From an uncultured Synechococcus sp. (GTDB taxonomy: Bacteria; Cyanobacteriota; Cyanobacteriia; Phormidesmidales; Phormidesmidaceae): a DNA stretch of 64,000 bases. Shown in pieces: positions 1 to 9,084 of the stretch (position 1 is the stretch's first letter; every line of letters begins with the position of its first letter). The stretch covers positions 47,276 through 111,275 of the forward strand of contig CALDSK010000166.1 of assembly GCA_937911865.1 (NCBI GenBank). Direction: 5' to 3'. Both the position numbers and the translations under genes were made by a program. The notes beneath the pieces are model-generated. The model was not told where the DNA came from, made no database searches, and was given only the letters and a program-made list of their open reading frames with translations.

Positions 1-834
1 GTCTTCTTGATCCCCGCTCTGTGTCGCTTGCTCTCCCTTGGCAGTCGCACAAACTGCCTTTTGAATCGCATAGTACCAGGGGCTCCGCTGATGGATCCAG
101 CCAGCCCAGGTCAGCTTTTCCTGATAAATGCCTTTTAATGGCACAACCTGTTCATCGTAAAAGCTAACTCCTCTGGCAACAGCATCCAAATTCTGCACAG
201 ATTGCTTGCGTAGTGCAACTACCTGTGCCCACTGCTCCGGTGAGTCTGCAAAGGAAGCATCAACGTCGCATTGAGCACTGCTACCTTCAGCCGGTTGCTC
301 AGCCAAAAAAACAGATTTGTAGTAGGCATGCATTGCAGAGGTCAAATCTATTCGATTGATGTGATCGTGATATTGAAATCTCAGCTTTTCTAGCGAATCA
401 TCCTCTACCTGCTCAGAATCAGCATAGTTAGAGATAAATTCTTCTAGCTTTCTAGCAGAAGCTTTCCAAAGCGCTTCAATTCGCTGCCATTCTTGCTCAG
501 AGGTATCAATATCCCAAGACTGAGCGCTTAGCGCCTCCGTTCGTTTGATAGCTTCGCGTTCAAAGGCTTCCGATGCCTGAAGAACCGCGTCTACCGACTG
601 ACTATCGGCAGATAGCGTCCAAGCAGTAACCCCAGCAGCGTTCAAGTCAGCGCTATTGATAGTCGCGCTAGGGCTCCCAAATAAGGGGGCTAGCACAGGA
701 GACCACACGGGTTTTGAAAGGGGAATCACCGCGCTTAGCGCCATAACGCTTAAGCTAGAAAGGGTTAAATGATTCCAGGCTGGTCGGTGAGCAGCGCGAT
801 CGCGCTTGCGGGTAGATAGGGGGCCAAATTTCAT
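1..834 (-). CDS. Edge-truncated exported or membrane-anchored protein of unknown function
   Basis: An open reading frame runs from an ATG at 834 to the window edge with no stop, so at least 278 residues are present and the C-terminus is missing. The N-terminus is basic (KFGPLSTRKRDR), followed by a hydrophobic stretch at about residues 23-50, which suggests a signal anchor or an uncleaved signal peptide. The rest is hydrophilic, helix-rich and acidic, with few cysteines. I recognise no catalytic motif or family. It is transcribed divergently from the CHAT-TPR gene, with 116 nt between the two starts, so the two may share a control region. Confidence 0.6.
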   Translation of the reverse strand, partial: MKFGPLSTRKRDRAAHRPAWNHLTLSSLSVMALSAVIPLSKPVWSPVLAPLFGSPSATINSADLNAAGVTAWTLSADSQSVDAVLQASEAFEREAIKRTEALSAQSWDIDTSEQEWQRIEALWKASARKLEEFISNYADSEQVEDDSLEKLRFQYHDHINRIDLTSAMHAYYKSVFLAEQPAEGSSAQCDVDASFADSPEQWAQVVALRKQSVQNLDAVARGVSFYDEQVVPLKGIYQEKLTWAGWIHQRSPWYYAIQKAVCATAKGEQATQSGDQED

Positions 835-950
835 GATGATGCTCAGGAACTAGTGACGTTCTCAATTCAACATAGACGAAACTTGATTCGAGTAAAAGGG
901 CCATGGTTATTATTGATACATTAGAAAATCAAATCTTGAAGTGAGTCGAT

Positions 951-3545
951 ATGCTGCCTCTTTGGATAGTTTTGATGGCCTCAGCCGCTAAATTTGAGGC
1001 AGAGATAGCGAATCCAACAAAGCACATAACCCAGGCTGTCAGCGGAAAAACGGTTAGTCAGGCCAGTAGCCAGCAACCGAAAGTTCAGCGAAGAACTAAA
1101 CGGAACTCAAGCCTCTTAGCTCTCATTGCAGCTGGCCACGATCAGAACAGCAGCGGTAATTACACGCAGGCTACTGACAGCTTTGAAGCCGCGCTAGCAC
1201 TCGTAGAAGCCAGCCCAGAAGCGGCTGACAAAGATCTAAAAGGAGAAATTTTATATGGACTGAGCGAAGCATATTTTTACTTGGAACAGTACGCTGAGGC
1301 TATTCCAATATTAGAATCGGCGATCGCACACTATGTTCCTACGCCAACCGATGACCTATCCACATCCGACTACATCGACATTCTTATTCCACTCTACAGG
1401 CGCTTAGGTTTCGCCCATCAGGCTTTATCCAACTTTGGCTCAGCGCTTCGCTATTATCAGCCATTGCTTAGCCCAGAAGCGATCGCAGCCATGCCACCCG
1501 AGGCGGCAGCCATCTTTCTCCAAAACGTAGGTCTAGTAGAAGCTGAAATTGGTCAATACGCCAATGCAGAAGCTAACTTTGAGCAGGCCGCCGCGCTCAA
1601 TCGTCAGCTGAATAAAACCACAGACGAAGCCGAAACGCTCACGAACCTGGGATGGATATACGAGCAGCAGGCACGATTTGACGATGCGATCGCCCGCTAC
1701 CAAAGCGCTATCACTCTCTACCAAAAAAGCAACAGTTCTAGCGGCGAAATTCGCACCCTCAACAACCTCGGCATTGCGCAGCTCAAACGAACAAATCTCA
1801 GCGCCGCAGAAACGACGCTCAATCAAGCACTGACCCTGCTAAACAGTCAGTCCGCTCTGCCTGAAGACTCTCTCGATGCCGCTTTCAACCCGGACAAAGA
1901 GCGCGCCATCTTACTTGACAGCTTCGGCTCTCTCTACCAGGAAAAAGGAGAGTTTGAACGTGCCTGGAGCGCCTACCGTCAGGCGCTAGCACGCAGCACA
2001 TCTATTCCTGACCCTATCGGCGAAATCGACAGCCTGCTAAATCTAGGCCAGCTGATGGCAGCGAAAGACCAGCCGCACGCAGCCGTTTTCTTTTATAAAG
2101 AAGCGATCGCCCGCATAGAAACCATCCGCAATGATCTAAAGCAGCTATCGACCGCCATCCAAAAACGCTATACCCTCACCGTCGAAGATATTTACCGCAA
2201 CCTGGCAGACCTGCTGCTACAGCAAGATCGCACCGACGAAGCCGTACAAATATTAGAACTTCTCAAAATACAAGAGGTCACGACCTACCTCAACAGCAGT
2301 CAGTCGTCCGCTAGCGAGGGCAATAGAGAAAACAACAGCTTACTCTCACCCGCAGAAGCTGAATTAGCGGCAACCTTCGACACACTTCCAGCCGATCTCT
2401 CCTTAGAAAGCTTCATCACGCGATCAGAAGTCACGGCTCTATCTACGCCAACTCAGCAACCTTCAGGCCAAACAGAATCTCTCTTTCAAACAGAAATCAT
2501 TGAATCACTACAGGCCACATTAAAAGAACAGCCCGTCAGCACAGCTGCGCTGTATCCTCTTATCTTAAAAGACCGGCTAGAGATTGTTCTTATCACACCA
2601 GGGCAATCTCCCGTACACTACGCCCAGCCAGTCACCCAAGAAGAACTCGCTCAGATTGTTCACACATTGCAAAACAAGCTAAAAACACCTGCTCTACCAC
2701 CCACTGATGAAGCCGAGCAGCTGTACAATTGGCTCATCCGTCCACTCGAAGAGGCTCTAGAACAACAGAATATCGAAAACATTATCTACTTACCTGACGG
2801 CGTCTTGCGCTATATCCCTATCGCCACGCTACACGATGGAGAACAGTGGTTCGCGCAGAAATACCAGTCTCACAACATCACTGCCGCGGCGATTGACGAG
2901 CTAAACCGCCCTGTCAGCAATCTCCCTAAAGTATTGGCAGGCGCCTTTACTGACGCTAGCCCTGCTCACAATATTCAGATAGGGCAGCAAAGCTACCGCT
3001 ACGATGGCCTGCCTGCCGCTCGAAAAGAGATCGATAACCTCCTTAGCCTCATCCCTGACACAACTGCCCTATTCGATCAAGACTTTACACCTGACAATAC
3101 GCTCAGCGTTGCCAATGAGCATCAGATTGTTCATTTAGCGACCCATGCCAATTTTTTACCAGGTCAGCCAGAATCATCCTTTGTCTTATTTGGCGATGGC
3201 AGCACTGTCAATATGCAAGAGATTGGCCAATGGGAGCTGCCGGACGTTGATCTGGTTGTCTTCAGCGCTTGCCAAACGGCGGTCAGCACTGAAGGGGACG
3301 GCAAAGAGCTGCTAGGACTGGGGTTTCAGATTCAGAAGACGGGTGCGGGTGCTGCGATCGCCACTCTATGGTCAGTCAACGACGATTCCACCGCAGCCTT
3401 TATGAATCAATTTTATATTGCTCTAGACAGCGGACAAACGAAAGCGGCAGCCCTGCGCACAGCGCAGCTGGAAATGATCAAAACCCAAAGCTTCAAGCAT
3501 CCCTACGATTGGGCAGCGTTTATCCTAATCGGCAACGGCCTCTAA
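951..3545 (+). CDS. TPR-CHAT domain protein (caspase-like protease fold)
   Basis: 864 residues. A short hydrophobic N-terminus (MLPLWIVLMASA) could be a weak signal peptide. Residues of about 45-450 contain tetratricopeptide repeats, for example NLGWIYEQQARFDDAIARY and NLGIAQLKRTNLSAAETTL. The C-terminal third is a CHAT domain (caspase HetF-associated with TPR). The expected catalytic dyad is visible as His732 in LATHA and Cys774 in SACQTA, followed by the conserved GAGAAIATLWSVND segment. CHAT domains belong to the caspase/separase peptidase clan, and cyanobacteria use them in HetF-like and cell-death-like proteins. The intact dyad implies an active protease, but the substrate is unknown. 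An in-frame TGA lies two codons before the ATG, so this start is fixed. Confidence 0.92.
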   Translation: MLPLWIVLMASAAKFEAEIANPTKHITQAVSGKTVSQASSQQPKVQRRTKRNSSLLALIAAGHDQNSSGNYTQATDSFEAALALVEASPEAADKDLKGEILYGLSEAYFYLEQYAEAIPILESAIAHYVPTPTDDLSTSDYIDILIPLYRRLGFAHQALSNFGSALRYYQPLLSPEAIAAMPPEAAAIFLQNVGLVEAEIGQYANAEANFEQAAALNRQLNKTTDEAETLTNLGWIYEQQARFDDAIARYQSAITLYQKSNSSSGEIRTLNNLGIAQLKRTNLSAAETTLNQALTLLNSQSALPEDSLDAAFNPDKERAILLDSFGSLYQEKGEFERAWSAYRQALARSTSIPDPIGEIDSLLNLGQLMAAKDQPHAAVFFYKEAIARIETIRNDLKQLSTAIQKRYTLTVEDIYRNLADLLLQQDRTDEAVQILELLKIQEVTTYLNSSQSSASEGNRENNSLLSPAEAELAATFDTLPADLSLESFITRSEVTALSTPTQQPSGQTESLFQTEIIESLQATLKEQPVSTAALYPLILKDRLEIVLITPGQSPVHYAQPVTQEELAQIVHTLQNKLKTPALPPTDEAEQLYNWLIRPLEEALEQQNIENIIYLPDGVLRYIPIATLHDGEQWFAQKYQSHNITAAAIDELNRPVSNLPKVLAGAFTDASPAHNIQIGQQSYRYDGLPAARKEIDNLLSLIPDTTALFDQDFTPDNTLSVANEHQIVHLATHANFLPGQPESSFVLFGDGSTVNMQEIGQWELPDVDLVVFSACQTAVSTEGDGKELLGLGFQIQKTGAGAAIATLWSVNDDSTAAFMNQFYIALDSGQTKAAALRTAQLEMIKTQSFKHPYDWAAFILIGNGL

Positions 3546-3588
3546 AAACCGTCCCTATTCCCCACACCGCCAGTCCCATCCACAGAAC

Positions 3589-4200
3589 TCAACGCTCAAC
3601 GCTAAAACGCTCAACTTTATCAAAAGCCGCAGCTGTCAACCGATACAGCAGCAGTGGCTCCCCACCGTAGCAGCGGGTCGTCATCCCGTCATACTCCATC
3701 CCTAGCCGCTCTATAAGTCTTACAGAACGGCTATTATCAGGCTGTGTCACCGCTAGCAGCATCGGTAGCTCTAACGTTTCAAAACTATGCTGAACTACGC
3801 AAACAGCGGCCTCCGTAGCATAGCCATAGCCCCAGCTAGCCGGTCGAAAATGCCAGCCAATCTCAATATACTCAGGTGAACAGCCTCCCTCTATCGGCTC
3901 CGGCACATGGCCTGGACGCACTTCAGCCATATCCGGCAGTGTCGCCAGCACCAGCGCGCCAATCACCCGGCCAATATCTTTTTGTACTACTGCCCAGCTG
4001 CGCGTCCCGTTTTTAGCCCGCGTTGATTGATCTACATACCGCTGTAATCGTCTCTGCACCTCTCGAATCGAGCCATCCTTCACACCACTTGGCTCAATCC
4101 AGTTCATTACCCGAGCATCGCTATAAATATCCATAGCGTTACGCGCATCCTCGTTTGGATGCCAAGCTCGTAAGATTAATCGCTCAGTCTCAAACTGCAT
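3589..4200 (-). CDS. GNAT family N-acetyltransferase (RimJ/RimL type)
   Basis: About 203 residues from the ATG at 4200; a TTG two codons upstream is possible but less likely. The N-terminus FETERLILRAWHPNED is typical of RimJ/RimL-like GNAT enzymes, which acetylate protein N-termini or small amines using acetyl-CoA. The acetyl-CoA-binding region is seen as GWHFRPASWGYGYATEA, and the late signature PDNSRSVRLIERLGMEY is also present. The substrate cannot be predicted. The gene converges on the CHAT gene, and the two stop codons are only 43 nt apart. Confidence 0.88.
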   Translation of the reverse strand: MQFETERLILRAWHPNEDARNAMDIYSDARVMNWIEPSGVKDGSIREVQRRLQRYVDQSTRAKNGTRSWAVVQKDIGRVIGALVLATLPDMAEVRPGHVPEPIEGGCSPEYIEIGWHFRPASWGYGYATEAAVCVVQHSFETLELPMLLAVTQPDNSRSVRLIERLGMEYDGMTTRCYGGEPLLLYRLTAAAFDKVERFSVER

Positions 4201-4470
4201 TCTCAAACTGGATAAATACGGACGATCAGAAAAGCTATTCTCACTAAAAATTCAGACCTTACTAAAATCGCAATTTAGCAATTTATCAAAATCTGAATAA
4301 GATCTGACTTAGGGTAGACATTCTCTTGCTTTATGCGCACACTCCCGACAGAAAACCGAATAAGTATGCCACTTATGGGCACGGCCTTGCTAAAATCACG
4401 GGGGCGATATTACGCATAGCAACCGTCACATGCGACTATCCGCTCACTTGACCCATACCCCCGAGACACC

Positions 4471-4911
4471 ATGGCGCTCTCAGTAGGCACCAAAGCTCCC
4501 AACTTTAGCTCCACCGACGATCAAGGAAACAGCGTTTCCCTCGCTGATTATGCGGGTAAAACAGTTATCGTCTACTTCTATCCTAAAGATGATACCCCTG
4601 GCTGCACCAAGCAAGCCTCTAGCTTCCGCGACGCTTACAGCGACTATCAGGGAAAAGACATTGTTGTTCTTGGCGTCAGCATGGACGACGAGACTTCTCA
4701 TAAAGCCTTCAAAGAGAAATTCGACCTGCCATTTCCTTTAATTGTAGATACCGACGGCTCCATCACCAAGGCTTTCGATGTAGAAGGTGGCGGCTACGCA
4801 AAGCGAGTAACTTTTGTGATTGACGGCGACGGAAAAATCACAAAAGTATACGACAGCATCAATACCGAAACCCATGCAACCGATATTCTGTCAGATCTAG
4901 GACTGTCGTAA
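4471..4911 (+). CDS. Peroxiredoxin, PrxQ/BCP family, one-cysteine form
   Basis: 146 residues, the full length of the bacterioferritin comigratory protein (BCP/PrxQ) family of thiol peroxidases, which reduce H2O2 and organic hydroperoxides. The peroxidatic Cys45 is in DDTPGCTKQA. The position five residues later, where E. coli BCP has its resolving Cys50, is Ser50, and the protein contains no other cysteine. Recycling must therefore use an external thiol. Family knowledge supports peroxidase activity; the one-Cys mechanism is inferred from the sequence. An isolated gene followed by a long inverted repeat. Confidence 0.95.
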   Translation: MALSVGTKAPNFSSTDDQGNSVSLADYAGKTVIVYFYPKDDTPGCTKQASSFRDAYSDYQGKDIVVLGVSMDDETSHKAFKEKFDLPFPLIVDTDGSITKAFDVEGGGYAKRVTFVIDGDGKITKVYDSINTETHATDILSDLGLS

Positions 4912-4925
4912 AAAACCAAGAAATT

Positions 4926-4981
4926 CACCTTGTGACTAGGTGCCTAAACCCTCTCGGGAGGGAGCACCTAGTCACGAGGTG
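4926..4981. repeat. Long inverted repeat with inner hairpin downstream of prxQ
   Basis: Two 18-nt arms (4926-4943 and 4964-4981) are complementary except for one position. Between them an inner hairpin of 5 bp has a TCGG loop (CCCTC at 4949-4953, GAGGG at 4958-4962). There is no U-tract on either strand, so a simple intrinsic terminator is not obvious. It could be a terminator-like or processing structure for prxQ transcripts, or a small palindromic repeat element. Confidence 0.7.
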
Positions 4982-5028
4982 AGTCGTAAACGCAGCTGCC
5001 CACCGACCTATTTCCAGCCAGTCTACTC

Positions 5029-6120
5029 ATGCCTCAAAAAGTTCTCGTCATCGGCGGCAGTGGACGCATCGGTCGCAGCGCTGCCAATGACGTCCTTAAA
5101 CACACCACTGCGCAGGTCACCATCACTGGTCGAAGCCCAGAACTTTCTAAGAATGCAAAAGCACAATCAAACCGTACATACCAGTCTTTAGAGCTAACCG
5201 ATGAGGCAGCGGTAGAAAAAGCGATCACAGCCCACGACCTAATCATCCACTGTGCGGGTCCCTTCCGCAGCCGCAATCACCATGTCCTAAGCACCTGCAT
5301 TGCCCAAGGCAAGCCTTACATCGACGTCGCCGATAGCCCAGACTACGTCAACCAGGCGTTGAAATATCGCGAACAGGCACAGGCCGCAGGGGTCACAGCA
5401 GTTATTAGCACAGGCATTTTCCCAGGCATATCAGGCAGCATGGTGCGCCAGGGCGTAGAACAGCTAGACAAAGCTAAAAGCGTTCATCTCAGCTACCTGG
5501 TAGCAGGCTCGGGCGGCGCGGGGGTCACCGTCATGCGCACCACATTTATTGAGCTGCAAACGCCGTTCATGTCCAAAATTAACGGTCGCTGGCAAGCCAT
5601 CGATCCTTACAGCCAAAGGGAAGTACTAGAGTTTCCCCGCTACGGCAAAGGCGGCGTGTACTGGTTCAACACAGTCGAAGCCCTCACCGTCGCCGATACC
5701 TTTCCCCAGCTCAAAACCATTGTCACCAAGTTCGGTTCCGTGCCCGACTACTACAACCGCATGACCTGGCTAATGGCTCGTCTGCCCAAATCCGTCCTCA
5801 AAAATTCGGCATTAATTGAATCGGTCTCACAAATCAGCTACCGCATGACGCAAGTAACCGATCCTAAAACGGGCGTCGGCATTGCCATGCGAATGCAGAT
5901 TGATGGTGAAAAAGACGGCAAAGCCGCGTCTTATCTAGCCACCTTTGACCATGAAGACACGGCTTTTTGTGCAGGCTGTGGCACAGGATCTATCGCCCAG
6001 CTCATCCTTTCAAATCAGCTCGCAAAACCCGGCGTATGGGCCGTCGAGCAAATTCTTAGCACCGAGCAGTTTGAAACTACGCTCGCGCAAAGGCAGCTGG
6101 TCGTTCAAGCACACCTGTAA
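5029..6120 (+). CDS. Saccharopine dehydrogenase-like NAD(P)-binding oxidoreductase
   Basis: 363 residues. The N-terminal Rossmann motif GGSGRIGRSAAND (about 9-21) binds NAD(P). The following segments DLIIHCAGPFRS and GKPYIDVADSPDY are characteristic of the saccharopine dehydrogenase NADP-binding family (Sacchrp_dh_NADP). The C-terminal half matches the general trans-acting enoyl-reductase or saccharopine-like layout rather than a true lysine-pathway enzyme, so the substrate is unknown. The gene stands alone and converges with the 4-TM membrane protein gene, with stops 8 nt apart. Confidence 0.85.
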   Translation: MPQKVLVIGGSGRIGRSAANDVLKHTTAQVTITGRSPELSKNAKAQSNRTYQSLELTDEAAVEKAITAHDLIIHCAGPFRSRNHHVLSTCIAQGKPYIDVADSPDYVNQALKYREQAQAAGVTAVISTGIFPGISGSMVRQGVEQLDKAKSVHLSYLVAGSGGAGVTVMRTTFIELQTPFMSKINGRWQAIDPYSQREVLEFPRYGKGGVYWFNTVEALTVADTFPQLKTIVTKFGSVPDYYNRMTWLMARLPKSVLKNSALIESVSQISYRMTQVTDPKTGVGIAMRMQIDGEKDGKAASYLATFDHEDTAFCAGCGTGSIAQLILSNQLAKPGVWAVEQILSTEQFETTLAQRQLVVQAHL

Positions 6121-6128
6121 AAATTTAT

Positions 6129-6491
6129 TTAAGCGGCAGCCCCTAGAATGCCAGTCGCCGCCAAAATCTTGAAAAGAACGCTGTTAATCACAGTGACGCC
6201 TAAGGCACCGATCAACGCGCTCATCACGCCCCAGCGCAATCTGAAGCCTTGGACTAAGAAGGCAGCTATGCCAAACAGTATGGTGTTGCCGATCAAAAAC
6301 ACGAGCCCTAAAGAAAAAATGTTTAGAAGCGCGCTATTCAAAAACCATCCGGTCAGGCCATTGAGTAACCCAAACACCAGCGCAGCGATACCGGCCTTAC
6401 CGAAGTCATCGGCCTCAATGCCTGTAGGTAACTTGGTCAAAATAATGAAGCTAATCGTGGTGACAATCCAGGTAATAATCAGTCCAACCAT
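6129..6491 (-). CDS. Small four-helix membrane protein, phage holin 4-2 family
   Basis: 120 residues from the ATG at 6491, chosen over an upstream TTG because AAGGAG sits about 9 nt before it. Four hydrophobic segments (about 4-20, 30-50, 55-80, 85-110) and the pattern GLLNGLTGWFLNSALLNIFSLG match the 'phage holin family' (PF04020-like) proteins found widely in cyanobacterial chromosomes. Despite the family name there is no phage context here. Function is unknown; an envelope or stress role is sometimes assumed. Confidence 0.8.
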   Translation of the reverse strand: MVGLIITWIVTTISFIILTKLPTGIEADDFGKAGIAALVFGLLNGLTGWFLNSALLNIFSLGLVFLIGNTILFGIAAFLVQGFRLRWGVMSALIGALGVTVINSVLFKILAATGILGAAA

Positions 6492-6597
6492 GGTCAAGGC
6501 TCCTTAGTACAGATTCTTTTAATACAGATCTAATAGCTCCGCAGAATCACAGAGACAATTTACCGGGAGTATACCAGATGGTTTCAAACAAACACCG

Positions 6598-7269
6598 CTA
6601 TCTTCCTACTAGGCGCTGACGATAGTACTGCCTAAGCCGAGCTTGGAAATTACGCCAGTGATAAAAAAGGTCATCGGCATCTAGTGTGAACACCTGAGCA
6701 GGATGATCTTCTAGCGCGATCGCAATCACCCCTTTCTCAATCTGAATGCCCGTCTCCCGATACACCCAATTCACCGCATAGCAGTACGCCGCCACCTGCA
6801 TACAGTAGTCACCAATCCAATCCAGCTGCTTCGGCCGCCGCGCTGTCTTCCAATCACATACGCACAGCTCCCCTTCATACACCATCACCGCATCCGGGTA
6901 GCCCGCAAACTTCAGCGGATGCCACACGGCCCCTTCCACCAGCAGCACCTCATCAATCTGTGCCAGCACTGGCTCAATCGAATTCCAAAAGCCATCTAAC
7001 CCTTCCGGCAGCTCGTAGGGCTCCTGCTTCAAGTGCGACTTAATAATCTTATGTATCCGCGTCCCTGAGCGAGAAGAGCGCGTTGTAATTTTTCTCGCTT
7101 CGTCTTTACCAATTCTGTCTTGCCAATCCCAAAGTCTCTTTTTCTCTTCGTAGGGTTTCGTCGCCGACAAAATGGACGTAATCCCTGGGTAACAGTGACC
7201 TTCTATTTCGTAGTGACGCTTTCGATTAACCGAAACCTGCTTAGCTTTGTAATACGGCAGTTCGAGCAT
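6598..7269 (-). CDS. PD-(D/E)XK superfamily exonuclease-like protein
   Basis: 223 residues. The nuclease core is visible: an early GTRIH helix motif (69-73), Glu112, Asp126 in FAGYPDAV, Asp139 and Lys141 in the strand VCDWKTA, and Gln158 in the helix YCMQVAAY. This order (H..E..D..D-x-K..Q) matches RecB-like and MGME1-like PD-(D/E)XK nucleases, which cut DNA processively or at ends. All catalytic residues are present. An isolated gene on the minus strand, divergent from rmuC, another DNA-metabolism gene, across about 270 nt. Confidence 0.82.
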   Translation of the reverse strand: MLELPYYKAKQVSVNRKRHYEIEGHCYPGITSILSATKPYEEKKRLWDWQDRIGKDEARKITTRSSRSGTRIHKIIKSHLKQEPYELPEGLDGFWNSIEPVLAQIDEVLLVEGAVWHPLKFAGYPDAVMVYEGELCVCDWKTARRPKQLDWIGDYCMQVAAYCYAVNWVYRETGIQIEKGVIAIALEDHPAQVFTLDADDLFYHWRNFQARLRQYYRQRLVGR

Positions 7270-7420
7270 GAATGTATTGATTGTCTATTTCACAGATTGA
7301 ATTCAGCTGCAAATATCACGAGTGAGTTGAGTATCGTTTTGATAGTGACTTGAGCTTAGCAGTGCTCAGTCTAACCGGCTTTGAAAGCATTACCATGACG
7401 ACGGCATTATCTCAGTAGCT

Positions 7421-7480
7421 CTATTGTGGCTCTGTTTTTCCTATTGTGGCTCTGTTTTTCTATTGTGGCTCTATTTTACT
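7421..7480. repeat. Tandem direct repeat, 20-nt unit, about 2.9 copies
   Basis: Two identical 20-nt units (7421-7440 and 7441-7460) are followed by a third, diverging copy to about 7475. Each reads CTATTGTGGCTCTG followed by T-rich sequence. It lies between the nuclease gene and rmuC. Only three copies and no spacers, so not a CRISPR array. Confidence 0.85.
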
Positions 7481-7535
7481 GGTTTTGCCTCACCAACAGT
7501 GATAGGGTGCGTTAGTAAGCTTGTACCTGTAGACG

Positions 7536-8972
7536 ATGCAATTTCTTTTAGGGCTCTTAGGTGGTGGTGTACTAGGTAGTAGTGCAGTTTGGCTTTTGCT
7601 ATCGACCAAAATGCAGGCCGTGCGAGAGAAAACAAAGAACGACCTAATCGCAGACAGAGCCAGCATGGTAGAGCAGCTGCGGGGAAAAGACGAGCGATTA
7701 ACAGAAATGCGACAGGAAATAGGAGAACGCGATCGCACCCTAGCCGCTCTCCAAACTCAGCTCACGCAAGCAGCATCTCAAAGCGCCCGCCTCGAAGCCC
7801 AGCTCAGCGAGGTCCAACAGCAAACTGCCGAAAAGCTCTCCCTCCTCACGACCGCCCAGCAACAGTTTAGCGATACCTTCAAAGCCCTTTCTTCAGAAGC
7901 ATTGCAGGCGAACAACCAATCTTTCCTCAAGCTTGCCGAAGAAAACTTGGGCCGATTTCAGACGGCTGCTAAAGGAGATTTAGAGCTCAAACAGCAGGCC
8001 ATAGAGGAGGTTGTACAGCCGCTGGCTTCTTCTTTGACCAAAGTAGAAACTTATTTGCAGGGTATAGAAGGACAGAGGGTGGCCGCTTATTCGCAGCTAA
8101 CAGAACAGATTTCAGCGCTGGCCAGCAGTCAGGGGCAGCTACAAAAAGAGACTGCGAATTTAGCAAAGGCACTGCGATCGCCTACCGTCAGAGGTCGGTG
8201 GGGTGAAATTCAGCTCAAGCGCGTCGTGGAAATTGCAGGCATGTCCGAACACTGCGACTTTACCCAGCAGGTCACCCAGGTAGAAGGTCTACGCCCCGAT
8301 ATGCTGGTACAGCTGCCCGGACACAGGCAAATCGTCGTCGATGCCAAAGCGCCACTCTCTTCTTACCTGGCCTCTTTAGAAGCTGTAGATGAGAGCGATC
8401 GCACCCAAAAGCTGCGTGACCACGCCAAACAGGTTCGCCGCCACCTCAGCCAGCTCAGCCAAAAAGCCTACTGGGACCAGTTCCAGCCCACACCTGAATT
8501 TGTCGTTCTTTTCCTCCCTGGCGAAATCTTTTTTAGCGCCGCGCTCGAACAAGACCCTAGCCTAATAGAAGCCGGCATAGAACAACGAGTCATTCTAGCA
8601 ACCCCTACTACTCTAATTGCCTTACTAAAAGCCGTCTCCTACGGATGGCAGCAGGAAAAAGTCACCGAGAATGCGCAGGAAATCTCTCACTTGGGCCAAG
8701 AGCTCTATGATCGCGTACGCACCTTTGCCAAACATATGCAAAAAATGCGCAAAGGACTAGACACCACAGTCGATAGCTTCAACAAAGCGGTCGGTTCCCT
8801 AGAAGGTCGCGTGCTGGTCAGTGCCAGAAAGCTTCAGGCGCTCGGTGCAGGCAGTGGAGATGAGATTGAAAGCATTGATGGCGTAGAGCGATCGCCCAGG
8901 CACTTACAAACAATATCGCTGCCCTTATCGGAAGCAGATTCCACAGAAATAGCAGCCGATAGCGACAATTAA
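7536..8972 (+). CDS. rmuC: DNA recombination protein RmuC
   Basis: 478 residues. An N-terminal membrane anchor (1-23, [20 protein letters not shown]) is followed by a long Gln/Glu/Ala-rich coiled coil (about 25-130), then the conserved RmuC domain. Hallmarks include [18 protein letters not shown] (about 220), the nuclease-like strand [13 protein letters not shown] (about 265) and [12 protein letters not shown] (about 327). RmuC limits recombination at inverted repeats and is thought to be a PD-(D/E)XK-type nuclease anchored by its N-terminus. Family assignment is secure; mechanism comes from general family knowledge. Confidence 0.95.
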   Translation: MQFLLGLLGGGVLGSSAVWLLLSTKMQAVREKTKNDLIADRASMVEQLRGKDERLTEMRQEIGERDRTLAALQTQLTQAASQSARLEAQLSEVQQQTAEKLSLLTTAQQQFSDTFKALSSEALQANNQSFLKLAEENLGRFQTAAKGDLELKQQAIEEVVQPLASSLTKVETYLQGIEGQRVAAYSQLTEQISALASSQGQLQKETANLAKALRSPTVRGRWGEIQLKRVVEIAGMSEHCDFTQQVTQVEGLRPDMLVQLPGHRQIVVDAKAPLSSYLASLEAVDESDRTQKLRDHAKQVRRHLSQLSQKAYWDQFQPTPEFVVLFLPGEIFFSAALEQDPSLIEAGIEQRVILATPTTLIALLKAVSYGWQQEKVTENAQEISHLGQELYDRVRTFAKHMQKMRKGLDTTVDSFNKAVGSLEGRVLVSARKLQALGAGSGDEIESIDGVERSPRHLQTISLPLSEADSTEIAADSDN

Positions 8973-8981
8973 TCAGAAACA

Positions 8982-9024
8982 GAAAAGGACTGCACCCGAC
9001 TAAAGTCAAAGTACAGTCCTTTCC
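8982..9024. terminator. Hairpin between convergent rmuC and repeat-protein genes
   Basis: Arms AAAGGACTGCAC (8984-8995) and GTACAGTCCTTT (9011-9022) pair over 12 positions with one mismatch. The hairpin lies just after the rmuC stop and ahead of the convergent gene's stop. No long U-tract follows, so terminator function is only probable. Confidence 0.5.
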
Positions 9025-9084
9025 AAAAACGAGCCGTCCAAAAGCTAAAGATAACAACAACTCACGCTAGCTCATAAGACAGCC

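Noticed and set aside
6129..6491. 'Phage holin' family gene as a prophage sign
   Set aside because: The family is widespread in bacterial chromosomes, and no phage structural, lysis or integrase gene is nearby.
7421..7480. Repeats as a CRISPR array
   Set aside because: Units are adjacent without spacers, only about three copies, and no cas gene is present.
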